From assembly GCA_029224185.1 (NCBI GenBank), contig CM055195.1, positions 89,501-153,500 of the forward strand: a DNA stretch of 64,000 nt, in the 5' to 3' direction. Shown here piece after piece: positions 36,501 through 51,740 of the stretch. The notes beneath the pieces are model-generated. The model was not told the origin of the DNA. It searched no databases and worked only from the letters and a program-made list of their open reading frames with translations. Positions within the stretch are counted from its first letter, which is position 1; each line of letters opens with the position of its first letter. The position numbers were made by a program, and so were the translations under genes. The DNA comes from Karalla daura. Taxonomy: Eukaryota > Chordata > Actinopteri > Chaetodontiformes > Leiognathidae.

Positions 36501-37935
36501 GCTTCCTGTTCCTCCTCCTGCTCCTTCTGCTCCTCCTCTGTCTTCCTCTCACATAGAGTGTCTCCCTCCTCGGCTCCGCCTGGGTCTGGCTCCCCCTCAT
36601 CCGGCACTGCCCTCCTGCCGCGGCCGCTGGCCTCCTGGTTCAGGGAGGTGATAGTGTCCAGGATGGAGAGGACATCACCAGAAGAGGAAGAGGAGGAGGA
36701 GGAGGAGGTGGAGGGAGGAGCAGAGGCTGCAAAACAGGGGGAAATGATTTGACTCTGTCATGTTATGTATTTTAACTGAGGTGTAACAGCTGCTGGGACT
36801 CAATTACAACTAGTTTAAAAGATCAACTTTGATAGAGTTTGTAGAAGAATGAAGCAGAAACAAAGAAACTTGTTCAAGTTTGTTTCACAAAGATCAGACA
36901 GTACCTGTCTCCATGCTGCTGCTGATGTTCTCCACACCCTCAGCCGGAGGAGGAGGAGGTGGAGGAGGGGGAACAGGAGGTTCCTCAGAGCTGATTCCTG
37001 GAGACAGGAACTCACGCACAACCTGCTCCACCTGTGGTCGAAACAGGTGGTTCACTTTTGGATCGACCACTTGAGCCACAATCCGATCCACGCCCTGCTC
37101 CAGCATCCCAGACCTGAAGAACATCAGGAACATTGGGAGCATGAGGGACATGAAGAACATCAGAAAAATAAAAGACATCAGGATCATCAGAAACATTGAG
37201 GGCATGAGGGACATCAGGGACATCAGGAACATCAGGAGCATGCGGAGCATGAGGGACATCAAGGACATCGTGGACATGATGAACATGAGAACAGGAGGAG
37301 CATCAGGAACATCAGGAACATAAGGGGAATGACATGAACATGAGAAGCAGTGGACACTAGAAGATCCTGAACAGAATGTCATCCACTCACTGCAGGACAA
37401 GCTGCCTGATGTTGTTCCTCAGCTGGTTCTTGTTGAGATGAGGGCTCCACGTGTGGTTAGACAGGTGATTGGAGACAAAGTTGTCCACTCTCTGCTTCAA
37501 GTTCAGGTAGGCAGGCTGCAGGAGAACATCAACAATCAACAACAACCTTCTCTAGATGTTAACAAAGCTTCTGAGCTCTCGTGTTTAAAACAGAAACAGA
37601 ATGAGCCAGGAGGGACCATGAACTCAGTCCTAAGACATCCATCACGTCTAACAAAACCTTGACAGTTCATCCAAAAGGTCCAGCAAATACTTCACGTCAG
37701 TCAGCAGGAGTCTGGGTCTCATAGTTACCTGTTGTTACCTGCTGTTTACTATTGTTGTGAGATGTTACCTACGTTACTTGCAGGACCTGTGTGTGGAGAA
37801 CAGGATCCAGCTCCTCACCTTGGTGTCCACGTCAGCCAGACAGTCCCTGCGGAACTGGTCGAACAACCCCTGAGTCTTTAGGTGGTTCACGATGATGGAG
37901 ACCAGCTGGGGGTCTCCAGGAGGAAGAGCAGCCAT
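27612..37935 (-). CDS. bod1l1: BOD1L1, Shg1-domain fork-protection protein
   Basis: Large nuclear protein that protects stalled replication forks from over-resection; its N-terminal Shg1-like domain is shared with BOD1 and COMPASS. Proposed coding exons (minus): 37819-37935, 37391-37515, 36905-37113, 36265-36726, 35823-35969, 35598-35749, 34942-35029, 34701-34827, 34556-34613, 32907-34452, 32536-32591, 31691-32351, 31551-31619, 31432-31469, 31003-31141, 30721-30912, 30554-30634, 30361-30443, 28825-28981, 28547-28661, 27880-27939, 27612-27729. Every phase agrees; the total is 1,599 residues. Landmarks: DPQLVSIIVNHLKTQGLFDQ, DRIVAQVVDPKVNHLFRP, AYVHKPFLYSRYYSDSDDEL, KERKVLEKKMALNRKRK, the AT-hook-like GRRGRPPK, and the tail ARTRGQRSEEPPAKRGRR. 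Human BOD1L1 is about 3,051 residues, so the middle is much shorter here. Exons 11-18 are predicted by frame and splice consensus with little homology and may be off by alternative sites, particularly exons 17-18. Ends and identity are secure. Confidence 0.93.
28045..28505. repeat. 17-bp minisatellite in bod1l1 intron
   Basis: About 27 units of gatactgtgatgttgtt with some units deleted or extended, in the intron between exons 28547-28661 and 27880-27939. The long Gln/His/Ser-rich ORF on the minus strand is a product of the repeat. Confidence 0.95.
28982..30360. other. bod1l1 intron holding an RTE-like relic
   Basis: A 1.4-kb intron between the exons at 30361 and 28981. The right half is an RTE-like LINE fragment (29700-30270). 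The left half (29000-29650) resembles no gene I recognise. Confidence 0.6.
29700..30270 (-). mobile_element. RTE/Rex3-like LINE fragment
   Basis: On the minus strand VVLLFKKGDQRVCS then RVLERRV and RTTWRTLDQLCLLTR correspond to the reverse-transcriptase core of RTE-type elements (typical LFKKGDQRVCSNYR and TLDQLFTL blocks). It is frameshifted and truncated on both sides. Confidence 0.75.
31735..32325 (-). repeat. bod1l1: coding 15-bp minisatellite encoding PEAPQ pentapeptides (bod1l1)
   Basis: Within the proposed exon 31691-32351 the minus strand reads about 36 tandem pentads, mostly PEAPQ, with variants PQVLQ, PEATQ, PDAPQ, PAATQ and PEALQ, ending in SGAAAAAASAS. The exon has an acceptor (tgtgtgag), a donor (aaa then gtaaag), and phases that match both neighbours over 661 bases without a stop. 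Nearest-neighbour variants occur in blocks, as expected from unequal crossing over. Human BOD1L1 has no such tract that I recall. A reading frame also exists on the plus strand (AVELL repeats) but has no gene context. Confidence 0.8.
35038..35582. repeat. 24-bp minisatellite in bod1l1 intron 6
   Basis: About 22 units of gagaacatgagaacaccaggatca. They fill the intron between exons 35598-35749 and 34942-35029. The unit length is a multiple of three, so frames (MFSDPGVL on the minus strand) stay open, but splice sites on both sides match the conserved BOD1L1 exons and exclude it. Confidence 0.95.
37115..37340. repeat. degenerate catcaggaacat repeat in bod1l1 intron 2
   Basis: Imperfect 9-12 bp units (gacatcagg, aacatcagg) between the exons 37391-37515 and 36905-37113. 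Confidence 0.8.
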
Positions 37936-38486
37936 CACTCAAGAGTCACAACCTCAGCCCTTAAGACCTCCAGGACCTCAGACCTTCAGGACGTTATGGG
38001 TCTATAGAACCTAAGACCCTCAGGACTTCAGACCAGGCGCAGCCCTGAGCTCTTGGAGCAGCTTAAACCTTGGATCACATCACTGACTGGTCCACACTCA
38101 GAGCGTTCCAGAGCACGCTCTGGTCTTGAACGTATCCAGTAGTCTCGGGTCGGTCTGCTCCTGGTTGTTTTTTGTTCCTGCTGTAGTCTCCCTTCAACGT
38201 TTGACCCAGAAACACAAGTCAACGGTCCAAATGACCCGGAACTGCTCTGATATGAAGCGTTCCGGTGTCAAAGTAAAAGCATGGCGCTCCAAAACTGCCC
38301 GAGGCTCCAGGCTGTGTACATGGCGCTGCCTGGTGGCAGTACCGAAGAACAACAGCTGCTGAACTCGCCTCTAGACACAACGTCACCTGCTGTTCACGAA
38401 CGCAACACGTCTGAGTGCAGAGTTGTCAGGTCCGGTCGTACCGGAAAAAAGAAAAGAAGGGAATTGTACACACATATTAAGAGGTG
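37936..38486. other. bod1l1 5' flank
   Basis: Upstream of the bod1l1 ATG. It presumably holds the promoter and 5' UTR; no core motif was clear. The tRNA gene lies beyond it. Confidence 0.4.
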
Positions 38487-38490
38487 AAAA
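38487..38490 (-). terminator. RNA polymerase III terminator of tRNA-Leu
   Basis: A TTTT run on the minus strand starts 6 bases after the tRNA 3' end. Confidence 0.8.
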
Positions 38491-38495
38491 GTTAC

Positions 38496-38577
38496 TGGCA
38501 GCGGTGGGATTCGAACCCACGCCCCCGAAGAGACTGGAGCCTTAATCCAGCGCCTTAGACGGCTCGGCCACGCTACC
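38496..38577 (-). tRNA. tRNA-Leu (anticodon AAG)
   Basis: 82 nucleotides, no intron. Acceptor stem GGTAGCG pairs with CGCTGCC at the 3' end; the anticodon stem CTGGA/TCCAG encloses loop TTAAGGC with anticodon AAG (Leu, CTT codons). The long variable arm expected of class II tRNA-Leu is present, and the T arm is GGTTCGAATCC. The internal A box (TGGCCGAGCGG) and B box (GGTTCGAATCC) are intact, so it is likely functional. The sequence is nearly identical to mammalian tRNA-Leu-AAG. Confidence 0.98.
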
Positions 38578-39826
38578 GTAGAGCATCCGGCATTCCAAAG
38601 CATTTATAAAACAGGCTGAGGTATGGCTGAGGACCAATCAAAGAGGGGATCTGCCGCGTGGCAACCAATCACAGAGGTGGGTCGGAACGATTTTTTAATG
38701 AGGGTTTCTTTTTCTATTTGTTAGGCTGTCCTGTTTATTTAGTTTGCGGTGTATATTGTTTGAATATGTGAATATATACGTGCAGTGGGAGTTAGTCACC
38801 TGAGTGTGGGCGGGCCCAGCTCATCGTATATCTACCTCCTCACCTGCACAGGTGAGAGAGAGAGAGGAGTGAGGAGCTGCGTGCCGTAACTTTTTGTTGG
38901 CCGCTATTTCTACTAACTTGCCTGCTGTGACTATGAGATTTTTTGTGCACGTTATCTTAGTTTGTTTTTTCTGTTTCTTTAATAAACTGTGATAAACTTC
39001 ATTTTGATCTCAGCACCTCATTTTTGGAAGCGTGTCTGACAATTAGTAAAGCCCAGCCTCAGCCTCTCAGCGACTTTTTTTTTGTTTTAGTAGTCGCTAC
39101 AGTTTCCATATGTGTCCTGTGTCCTGTAGAATAAATGTGAGTGGCTCAGAGCTGCTGCACAGCGCTCTCAGCAGCTTCACACACATTTTAACCTACATTT
39201 TTCCTGGAACCTAACCCTTGCACCAATTTTCAATTTTTTCTTTGAAAAAATCTTTTCTTTTTTTGTTGATTTGGGTTTATTTAATTTGGTTTTATTTGAG
39301 CAAAAATTTCATTTTTTTCATTTCAACAAAAAACAAACATTAAAATACAAAACAAAAATATATACAAACAACAAACAAATGAGTGGGTGGACCACTGTCT
39401 CCTACGGCCACCGCCGTGGGAGATCACGGGACCAGGGGCAGAGGGTTAACTGGGGGAGGGCCCGTGCACCTCCCACCCCTTTTGGGGGGTGGGGCCGAAC
39501 CCTTCCTCCTATCCCTAACCCTGTGCAGACAACACTGAATGTGCTCAAAGTCCCACAGGACATGATTTAAACACTGTGGGGCAAAAAATTAACTGATGTT
39601 AAAGCTCAATGTTCTATGACATTATGCCATACAGTAGCTACAGAGATTTTTATTTCTAATGTTTATGGCAAAAATATGTCGCCTCAGAGACTCCGGACAC
39701 TCATTTTCATTTCTGCAGACCACTTCTTAATGTCTCTGCAAACAGTGAGGAAGAGGCTCTGCTGCACGACCCCATCACATCACACAACCATCACAGCTCA
39801 TCAGATCAAGAGTTTGATGAAAAATC
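38578..39826. other. tRNA to aurkb intergenic region
   Basis: No gene recognised. The stretch 38800-39010, with an AATAAA on the plus strand near 38981, looks like the end of a transcript or an LTR-like relic, but I cannot identify it. Confidence 0.4.
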
Positions 39827-39832
39827 TTTATT
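39827..39832 (-). terminator. candidate polyadenylation signal for aurkb
   Basis: AATAAA on the minus strand, 137 bases beyond the stop codon at 39969. Confidence 0.75.
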
Positions 39833-39968
39833 AATCAACCAAAACCACCAGGCTGTTTTTACTAAGTGTATTCATAAAAATAAAAAACAAACAGTGAATC
39901 CTGAATTACAACACGTTGGTAGAGTCTGAAGCAAGAAACTCCTCAGAAGTCTGAGCCCTGGTGCAGTG

Positions 39969-46023
<6,055 letters not shown>

Positions 46024-46044
46024 AGTGGAGACCTAGACCTACAG

Positions 46045-46100
46045 CTGGTTCTGGTCCTGGTCCTGGTCCTGGTCCTGGTCCTGGTCCTGGTCCTTGTCCT
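46045..46100. repeat. hexanucleotide GACCAG repeat in aurkb 5' leader
   Basis: About eight ggtcct units on the plus strand, read as GACCAG on the aurkb strand, just upstream of its ATG. Confidence 0.85.
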
Positions 46101-46146
46101 GGGCTATGGTTAAACCCGGTCCAGACTTGTTCCCGTCCTCTCTCCG

Positions 46147-46259
46147 CCGCCAAACTTCAAACTAAGCTGCTGGATCCTGATAGGCTGAGACGGAGCGCTC
46201 GCGAACAGAGCGGTGGCTCCCATTGGCCAGAGCAAAGGGAGGACCAGAGCTGTGATTGG
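46147..46259 (-). promoter_or_regulatory. aurkb cell-cycle promoter: two CCAAT boxes, CHR-like and E2F-like sites
   Basis: Reading on the minus strand: CCAAT at 46255-46259, CCAAT at 46222-46226 (33-base spacing), TTTGAA (CHR-like) at 46156-46161 and TTTGGCGG (E2F-like) at 46147-46154. There is no TATA box. Paired NF-Y boxes 31-33 bases apart upstream of a CHR are the established layout of late cell-cycle genes controlled by DREAM and MMB-FOXM1. Function here is inferred from motifs and position. Confidence 0.65.
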
Positions 46260-46446
46260 TCCAGACAGTGCAGAACCCTTTCTATTCCAGATCAGTTTAC
46301 ATCCGGTCCCTCACTGCTCTGGACATAGATATATACACAGATACATAGACATAATAAAAGAGTAGACGCCGCGTTGGCTGCCGTGACTCGAGAAATGCGG
46401 CCGCCATTTTGCGGAGGTCTCGGGTGTAAACAACTGGAGTAGCAGC

Positions 46447-48236
46447 ATGCCTGTGTACTGTGCCGTATATAATTGTAAAACTCGGAGAACTGTTTCAACT
46501 TTTCACAAGTAAGGTTGAACATTGTTTTCGGTTGTAGTTTGTGAATAGAATATTACTGTACTGTATTTATGTCCAGCAGCAAAATCTGACAGTTGCTGGA
46601 AGATAATACGAAGACGTACATACGACGATTAGGAAATAGGAACATAGGGTGTAGTAAAAGTAGGAAGAAGGTAAAAAAAATAAGCTTGGCTTCCTTTGTA
46701 AAATGTTTCTTAAGTCTCTCATGTTCTCAATGTTTTCATTTTGAAGGTTTCCAAAAGACAGAGACACCAGGAAGAGGTGGGAAGTGGCTTTGAGGAGGGA
46801 GAGGTTCACTGCAACTGATACAACTGTGCTTTGCAGTGAACATTTTAAGCAGGATGAGTAGAGATGTCCTCTGCTGAAACTTCCGAAGAGCACCCATCTC
46901 CTTTTGCTAACATTTCGGCTGTTGTGTGTGACCAAGGCAAGGCAACTTTACTTATATAGCACATTTCATACCAAGGCAACTCAATGTGCTTTACAAAGTC
47001 AGAACATTTAAAAGAAAATAAATAAAATGAAATAAAAAAAGAATAAAAACAAACAAAAGTTAAACAAAGTTAAAAGCAGGAAACCAGCTTTAACTAGGAC
47101 ACTCATGTAATATCCCTCACATGTGTGAATATGTGATTGATATTCTACATGTGACCAAAAACAATTCCAGAACAAATCTGCCCCTGTGTCCTTATAGAGT
47201 TGGTGTTACTCTAACTAGGGACTTTATTGTGTGTATGACCCTTTATACACAAGTGAGCTCTGTAACAGGATTGTATACAGGTACTAGTCACTTCTTCGTA
47301 AGTATGAACTTCTATACTTAAGGAACTTCCCATGTGCACCAACATACACAGGGATACTATTATTTTGCTTTTGATCAAGGGCAAATAAAAGTAAAAAATA
47401 AAAGAAAAAAGATAAGGTTTAAAGTTCTTAAAAAGAGCTCAGCTATAAGCACATGAGAAGAGAAATGTTTTTAACCTGGATTTAAAGGTGCTCACAGTTG
47501 GAACTGATCTCAGAGTCAGTAGATTTCAGAGCTCTAGTGGGTTTATCCTCGACTAACATGTCATTCATGTAGTCTGGAGCTAACCCATTCAGTGATTTGT
47601 AAACCAGTAGCAAAACTATTAAGTCTATTCGCTAGCTGACGGGAGCCAGTGTAAGGTCTTAAGGACTGGGGTGATGTGATCCGATCTCTTTGTTCTGGTT
47701 AAAACTCGAGCTGCAGCGACCACAGCTATCTTCCCACTCGGTTCAGAGGTCTGGTGGAAAACGCTCTAATTTTCATTGCAGGATTTGTTGTTTGACAGAT
47801 TCTGCGAAAGCTGTCCTGTGATGTATGTCGTGCAAGCTTGATTAGAAATGCTGTACCATCATCATTTGATGAGAGCTACCACCTTCTATGCCTAAAAAAC
47901 AACGGTGGCCTTGTAATTCTGTCAGAAGGCACAGTGAAGGTGCTGAGAGCTGCAGAGACAATTCGCCAAGCTCCAACCAAACAACCTCCAAAGCTGTCCA
48001 CAGTCACACACATCGTCCGGGAGGAGATCGGAACAGAGGATGTTTTTCTGCTCGGGGGACACATTGAAGAGATACAATTTGGCATTGACAACCACTATTC
48101 TAATTTGTTGTCATTGGTTGTTTCTGTGTTTCTTAAAATAAGGCTGCATCACATTGCAAAACTCAACTCTCTTGACCTTCAGAGAGGAAATACAAGAAAG
48201 AAATTCTGCAAAACAGTCCTCTTTCAGGGGTTTTAG
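46447..48236 (+). pseudogene. broken P-like transposase with N-terminal THAP domain
   Basis: Exon 46447-46508 (MPVYCAVYNCKTRRT) joins 46747-46861 in frame to give the THAP core: two Cys of the C2CH zinc site, TFHKFPKD, KRWEVALRRERF, VLCSEHF, closing with the zinc-binding CSEH. A TAG at 46859-46861 ends the frame. The catalytic middle is missing or replaced by the LINE relic 46937-47745. From about 47838 a second frame encodes NNGGLVILSEGTVKVLRAAE, then EDVFLLGGHIEEIQFGIDNH and TRKKFCKTVLFQGF, which resembles the C-terminal region of THAP9 and P transposases. The element is not autonomous. Confidence 0.8.
46937..47745 (-). mobile_element. LINE 3' fragment nested in the P-like element
   Basis: The right part on the minus strand reads AAARVLTRTKRSDHITPVLK and TLHWLP, the C-terminal end of a fish LINE ORF2, followed by stops. 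The left end has ccaaggcaactttacttatatagcac, a tail motif common to fish repeats. Confidence 0.65.
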
Positions 48237-48964
48237 AACATCTAAAACTATCAAGAGGTACTTTGTACATATGTAAATATGGTTTGGGGTGAGGGGGTGT
48301 GGTGTCAATTTGTTGTGTTGAACCTTAGAATATATATTTTTATTGCAAGTGTGAAACACAAGATTTCTCCAGGCTTTGTTCTAGTCACTGTTGTCACTTT
48401 TTTTGGTTATGTAGCCCTGTATATATATCTGTAACTATATATCTATGTCAACCCGGACCCAAATAAGTGGAAGAAGATGGATGGATGGATATTTCTGTCT
48501 TTCTCCCTCTCTCTATATATATTCATGTTTATATATCTGTCTTTATATACATATATAAATGTATTCATATATTGCTTAATTTTTAAACTCATTAAACCAG
48601 CTGAATAGTACTTTTATTGCCACTATCTGCTTCTACATCGTGTTTTGCAAAATACCTATATATGATATATATATATCAGAGTATTCTATTACTGTTAAGC
48701 CCACTTTAAATATCAATATAAGCCAAACAAAGTGTCCTGTGTCATAACTACATAAATTACGTTTGCATTAAAAAAAATCGTGAAAATCTGTGAAGTGTTC
48801 AGCGAGTTATGACTAATTAACTGGGCTGACATGTCTCTGCTCCTGTCTAAGAGATTACACCGAGTGGAGCCGGAGACCATCCCAAGATGGCGGCCCCACG
48901 GCTCGTCAGCGCCAATAGGCAGTAGCGGCCGTTGCGGCGTCTACTCTTTCTTTATGTCTAAGCA

Positions 48965-49866
48965 CAGATATGCCTAGATGATGTTGGCGCTAGATGCCTC
49001 GTCCGCGTTGAACGTCCGCGGATGACCATCTTGCCTTTTGTGGCAAGATGTACTGGTACGTGTACTTTGTAGTTACATAACTTGCTCAGATTTCAACCGA
49101 TTTTCAAACAGTTTGGTTTGTTATAGACCTCAAATACGTATCTATGACACTGTATAGTTGTGTAGAATGTCATGCCCTAAAAAAATTAGATTAGTCTTTG
49201 TATGCGTTTGTAAACGTTTGCAAATCCGTCAAAATGTCAGCGAGATAAGAGCAGTAACTTTAGTGCAGATCACTGACCCTACCTCTGTCTATATCAGGTC
49301 TCACGGATTCTGCCGGGAAGCTGGACCGTCGTAAGATGGCCGACCTGTGCGGACGTTCTTCACTCCGCCGTGAGCATGGATGTATTATAGACCTGGATAG
49401 GGCGCCACCCCTCTGCCGGGGATCCGATGTTACCCAGTGGCCAACGCTGGTATTGCAACCGAAATCCCATTGGGCCCAAAAAGCATTTTACCCATATTTT
49501 TAATTCATGGACTTTTCATGTATAAAAAAAAATTAATGACAGAAAAGTCACTAAAAAGTTTCACAGCACAGTGTGACGTCACAGCAGTTCACATACACTC
49601 ACAAAGCGCATGCGTGCCGTCTCGCAGCGCTTTCTCCCTTGTTTCTGCCGAACGCGGATTGGTTCATGGTCCCGTGTTGCCTGACGGGAGTGACTCTACT
49701 ACACACACTCTATTCTTTCCTTGATGCAGAAGCAAGTCATATGCGCCAGTGAGCAGGGTTACATAGGAATGAATGGGCCGCCATGTTTGGTCTGGTACCC
49801 ATTTTTTAATATACATCCATGGCCGTGAGACATCCAGCCTTCTATATTTATCTATGGCTCAGGAGT
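48965..49866. mobile_element. possible P-like relic between the two copies
   Basis: Sequence around 48985-49040 (agatgcctcgtccgcg, aacgtccgcg, gaccatcttgcc) is similar in inverted orientation to 49330-49374 plus 49830-49855 (gatggccgacc, cggacgttctt, gagacatcc). This suggests a short element later split by the MITE at 49375-49821. The extreme ends are not clear. Confidence 0.35.
49375..49821. mobile_element. MITE A, 447 bp, perfect 8-bp target duplication
   Basis: Begins catggatgtattata and ends tatacatccatg, flanked by gccgtgag at 49367-49374 and 49822-49829. No coding capacity. It is about 80-90 percent alike by eye to 51254-51740. The 8-bp duplication and CA...TG ends fit P or hAT superfamilies. 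Confidence 0.88.
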
Positions 49867-50148
49867 CATACACACACTCATAGACATAATAAAGAGTAGA
49901 CGCCACAGAAGCTGCTGGGGCCCGAAAAATGCGGCCGCCATCTTGAGAAGGTCATTGTAACGTAAACAACCAAAGCAGGAAAATGCCTGGACACTGCAGT
50001 GTGTTGCTGTCCAAATAGGCGGAGTATTTTCAGCGGAATTACTTTTCACAAGTCAGAATGAACTTTATTACTGGTTGTTTTACTGTGTTATTGGTTGTAA
50101 TTGTGTGAAATTTGCTGTAGTACAAAGCAGTCCTATGGAGAGAGGTAA

Positions 50149-50963
50149 AGGTGCTTCTACATAGACCACGGCAAGCGCAGGCGGCGGGCGGCAAACCCAT
50201 TCATTGTGTATGTGGTTGCACGGCGCAAGAGTGCAGAGCCTTGCACGCTGCTTGGCGGCGCGCAGGGTCGGCACCTGCCGTGCAAGAATTGAGAAATGTT
50301 CAACTCAGGCACTGTGCGCTGTGACGTCATCGTGGCACGTCCAATAGGAGAGAAGTTGTTGGGTCACGAGTTCCAGACTCCAGAACTATAGAGGGGCAGC
50401 TAATCAAGTTTCCCAATCTCTGGAACCAACATTTACTGGGAAGGCAGTTAAAATGCTCCCTGCTTAGCCTAAGTAGACCTCAAAACGGGGGTTATGGAGC
50501 TGTAGCTCCCAGACCAGCCTGAAGTAGACCTCAAAACGGGAGTTGTGGAGCTGTAGCTCCCAGACCAGCCTGAAGTAGACCTCAAAACGGGGGTTATGGA
50601 GCTGTAGCTCCCAGACCAGCCTGAAGTAGACCTCAAAGCGGGGGTTATGGAGCTGTAGCTCCCAGACCAGCCTGAAGTAGACCTCAAAACGGGGGTTATG
50701 GAGCTGTAGCTCCCAGACCAGCCTGAAGTAGACCTCAAAACGGGGGTTATGGAGCTGTAGCTCCCAGACCAGCCTGAAGTAGACCTCAAAACGGGGGTTA
50801 TGGAGCTGTAGCTCCCGGACCCAGTCTATATTCCCTCAGTTCCTGCCTTCCCATCAGAACTGGATGGACCCACATCCTCTTTTTCTGTGCGGCAGCGCTG
50901 CGCCCGGCTGCGCTGTACCCGGCGCTATGCGCCGCGCTTGCCGCGGTCTATGTGGAAGCACCT
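50149..50963. mobile_element. Harbinger-like MITE with TAA duplication and internal array
   Basis: Inverted termini aggtgcttctacatagacca and (right, reverse complement) aggtgcttccacatagaccg, with TAA directly flanking on both sides (50146-50148, 50964-50966). A three-base TWA duplication is typical of PIF/Harbinger. The G/C-rich subterminal DNA is followed internally by the 51-bp tandem array 50466-50818. No transposase is present. Confidence 0.75.
50466..50818. repeat. 51-bp tandem array (about 7 units)
   Basis: Units start gtagacctcaaaacgggggt and end agctcccagaccagcctgaa, with very little divergence. The minus-strand ORF of SGWSGSYSSITPVLRST repeats is a by-product of the 51-base period. 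Confidence 0.95.
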
Positions 50964-51024
50964 TAAGTGAAGCAAAAAGTAATAATTGTGCAACAGACTG
51001 TTCTGTGATTATGTGTTAAAAGCA

Positions 51025-51740
51025 AGGTGAAAAGTCACTATAAAGTTTCACAGTACAGTGTGACATCACAGCAGTTCACATGCACTCTCAAAGCGCATGC
51101 GTGTCGTCACACCGCGCTTTTTCCCAGTGCTTCTCACAAACGCGGATTGGTTCATGGTCCCGTGTTGCCTGATGGGAGTGACTCTACTAGCTCTAGCTCT
51201 ATTTTTTCCTTGATGCGGAAGCAAATCATATGCGCCAGCAAGCAGGGTTACATCATGGATGTATAATAAGAACTGGATAGGGCGCCACCCCTCTGCCGCC
51301 CAGCCGATTTCACCCGGTGGCCAACCCTGGTATTGCATCAGAAATCCCATTGGGCCCAAAAAGCATTTTCACCATAGACGGCAATAGTAATAGAGACGGC
51401 TGTGAAACTGTTGTCAGGACGTCCTCAGCTGCAGACATAGATCATTACTGATCCTTCTATTGCATATTTTTAATTCATGGACTTTTCATTTATCAAAAAA
51501 TTTTTAATGGGAGAAAATTCACTAAAAAGTTTCACAGCACAGTGTGACATCACAGCAGTTCACATGCACTCTCAAAGCGCATTCGTGTCGTCTCGCCGCA
51601 CTTTCTCCGTGCTTCTCCCGAACGCGGATTGGTTCATGGTCCCGTGTTGCCTGATGGGAGTGACTCAGTGAGCAGGGTTACATAGGAATGAATGGGCCGC
51701 CATGTTTGGTCTGGTACCCAGTTCTTATTATACATCCATG
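51025..51740. mobile_element. MITE B (51254-51740) joined to partial copy C (51025-51253)
   Basis: B has 25-bp near-perfect inverted ends (catggatgtataataagaac at the left; reverse complement at the right). The segment to its left repeats the inner and right part of the same family (gcggattggttcatggtccc, gcagggttacat) but stops exactly where B begins. No target duplication was found around B, suggesting a recombined tandem. Confidence 0.75.

Larger units (their letters stand above)
46344..48962 (+). mobile_element. P-element-like (THAP transposase) transposon, copy 1
   Basis: 2,619 bp bounded by inverted repeats: left catagacataataaaagag, right ending ctttctttatgtcta plus AG (mutated TG). 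It is flanked by a perfect 8-bp duplication cacagata at 46336-46343 and 48963-48970, as expected for P elements. Inside are a THAP-domain gene start (46447) and the C-terminal part of a P-like transposase (about 47790-48236). A LINE fragment interrupts the middle. Subterminal YY1-like sequences (aagatggcggc type) occur at both ends in inverted orientation. Confidence 0.87.

Noticed and set aside
38800..39120. Solo LTR
   Set aside because: An AATAAA and a T-rich stretch were suggestive, but no TG...CA ends with a target duplication were found.
50469..50789. 106-residue ORF of SGWSGSYSSITPVLRST repeats
   Set aside because: It is a by-product of the 51-bp tandem array inside a MITE.
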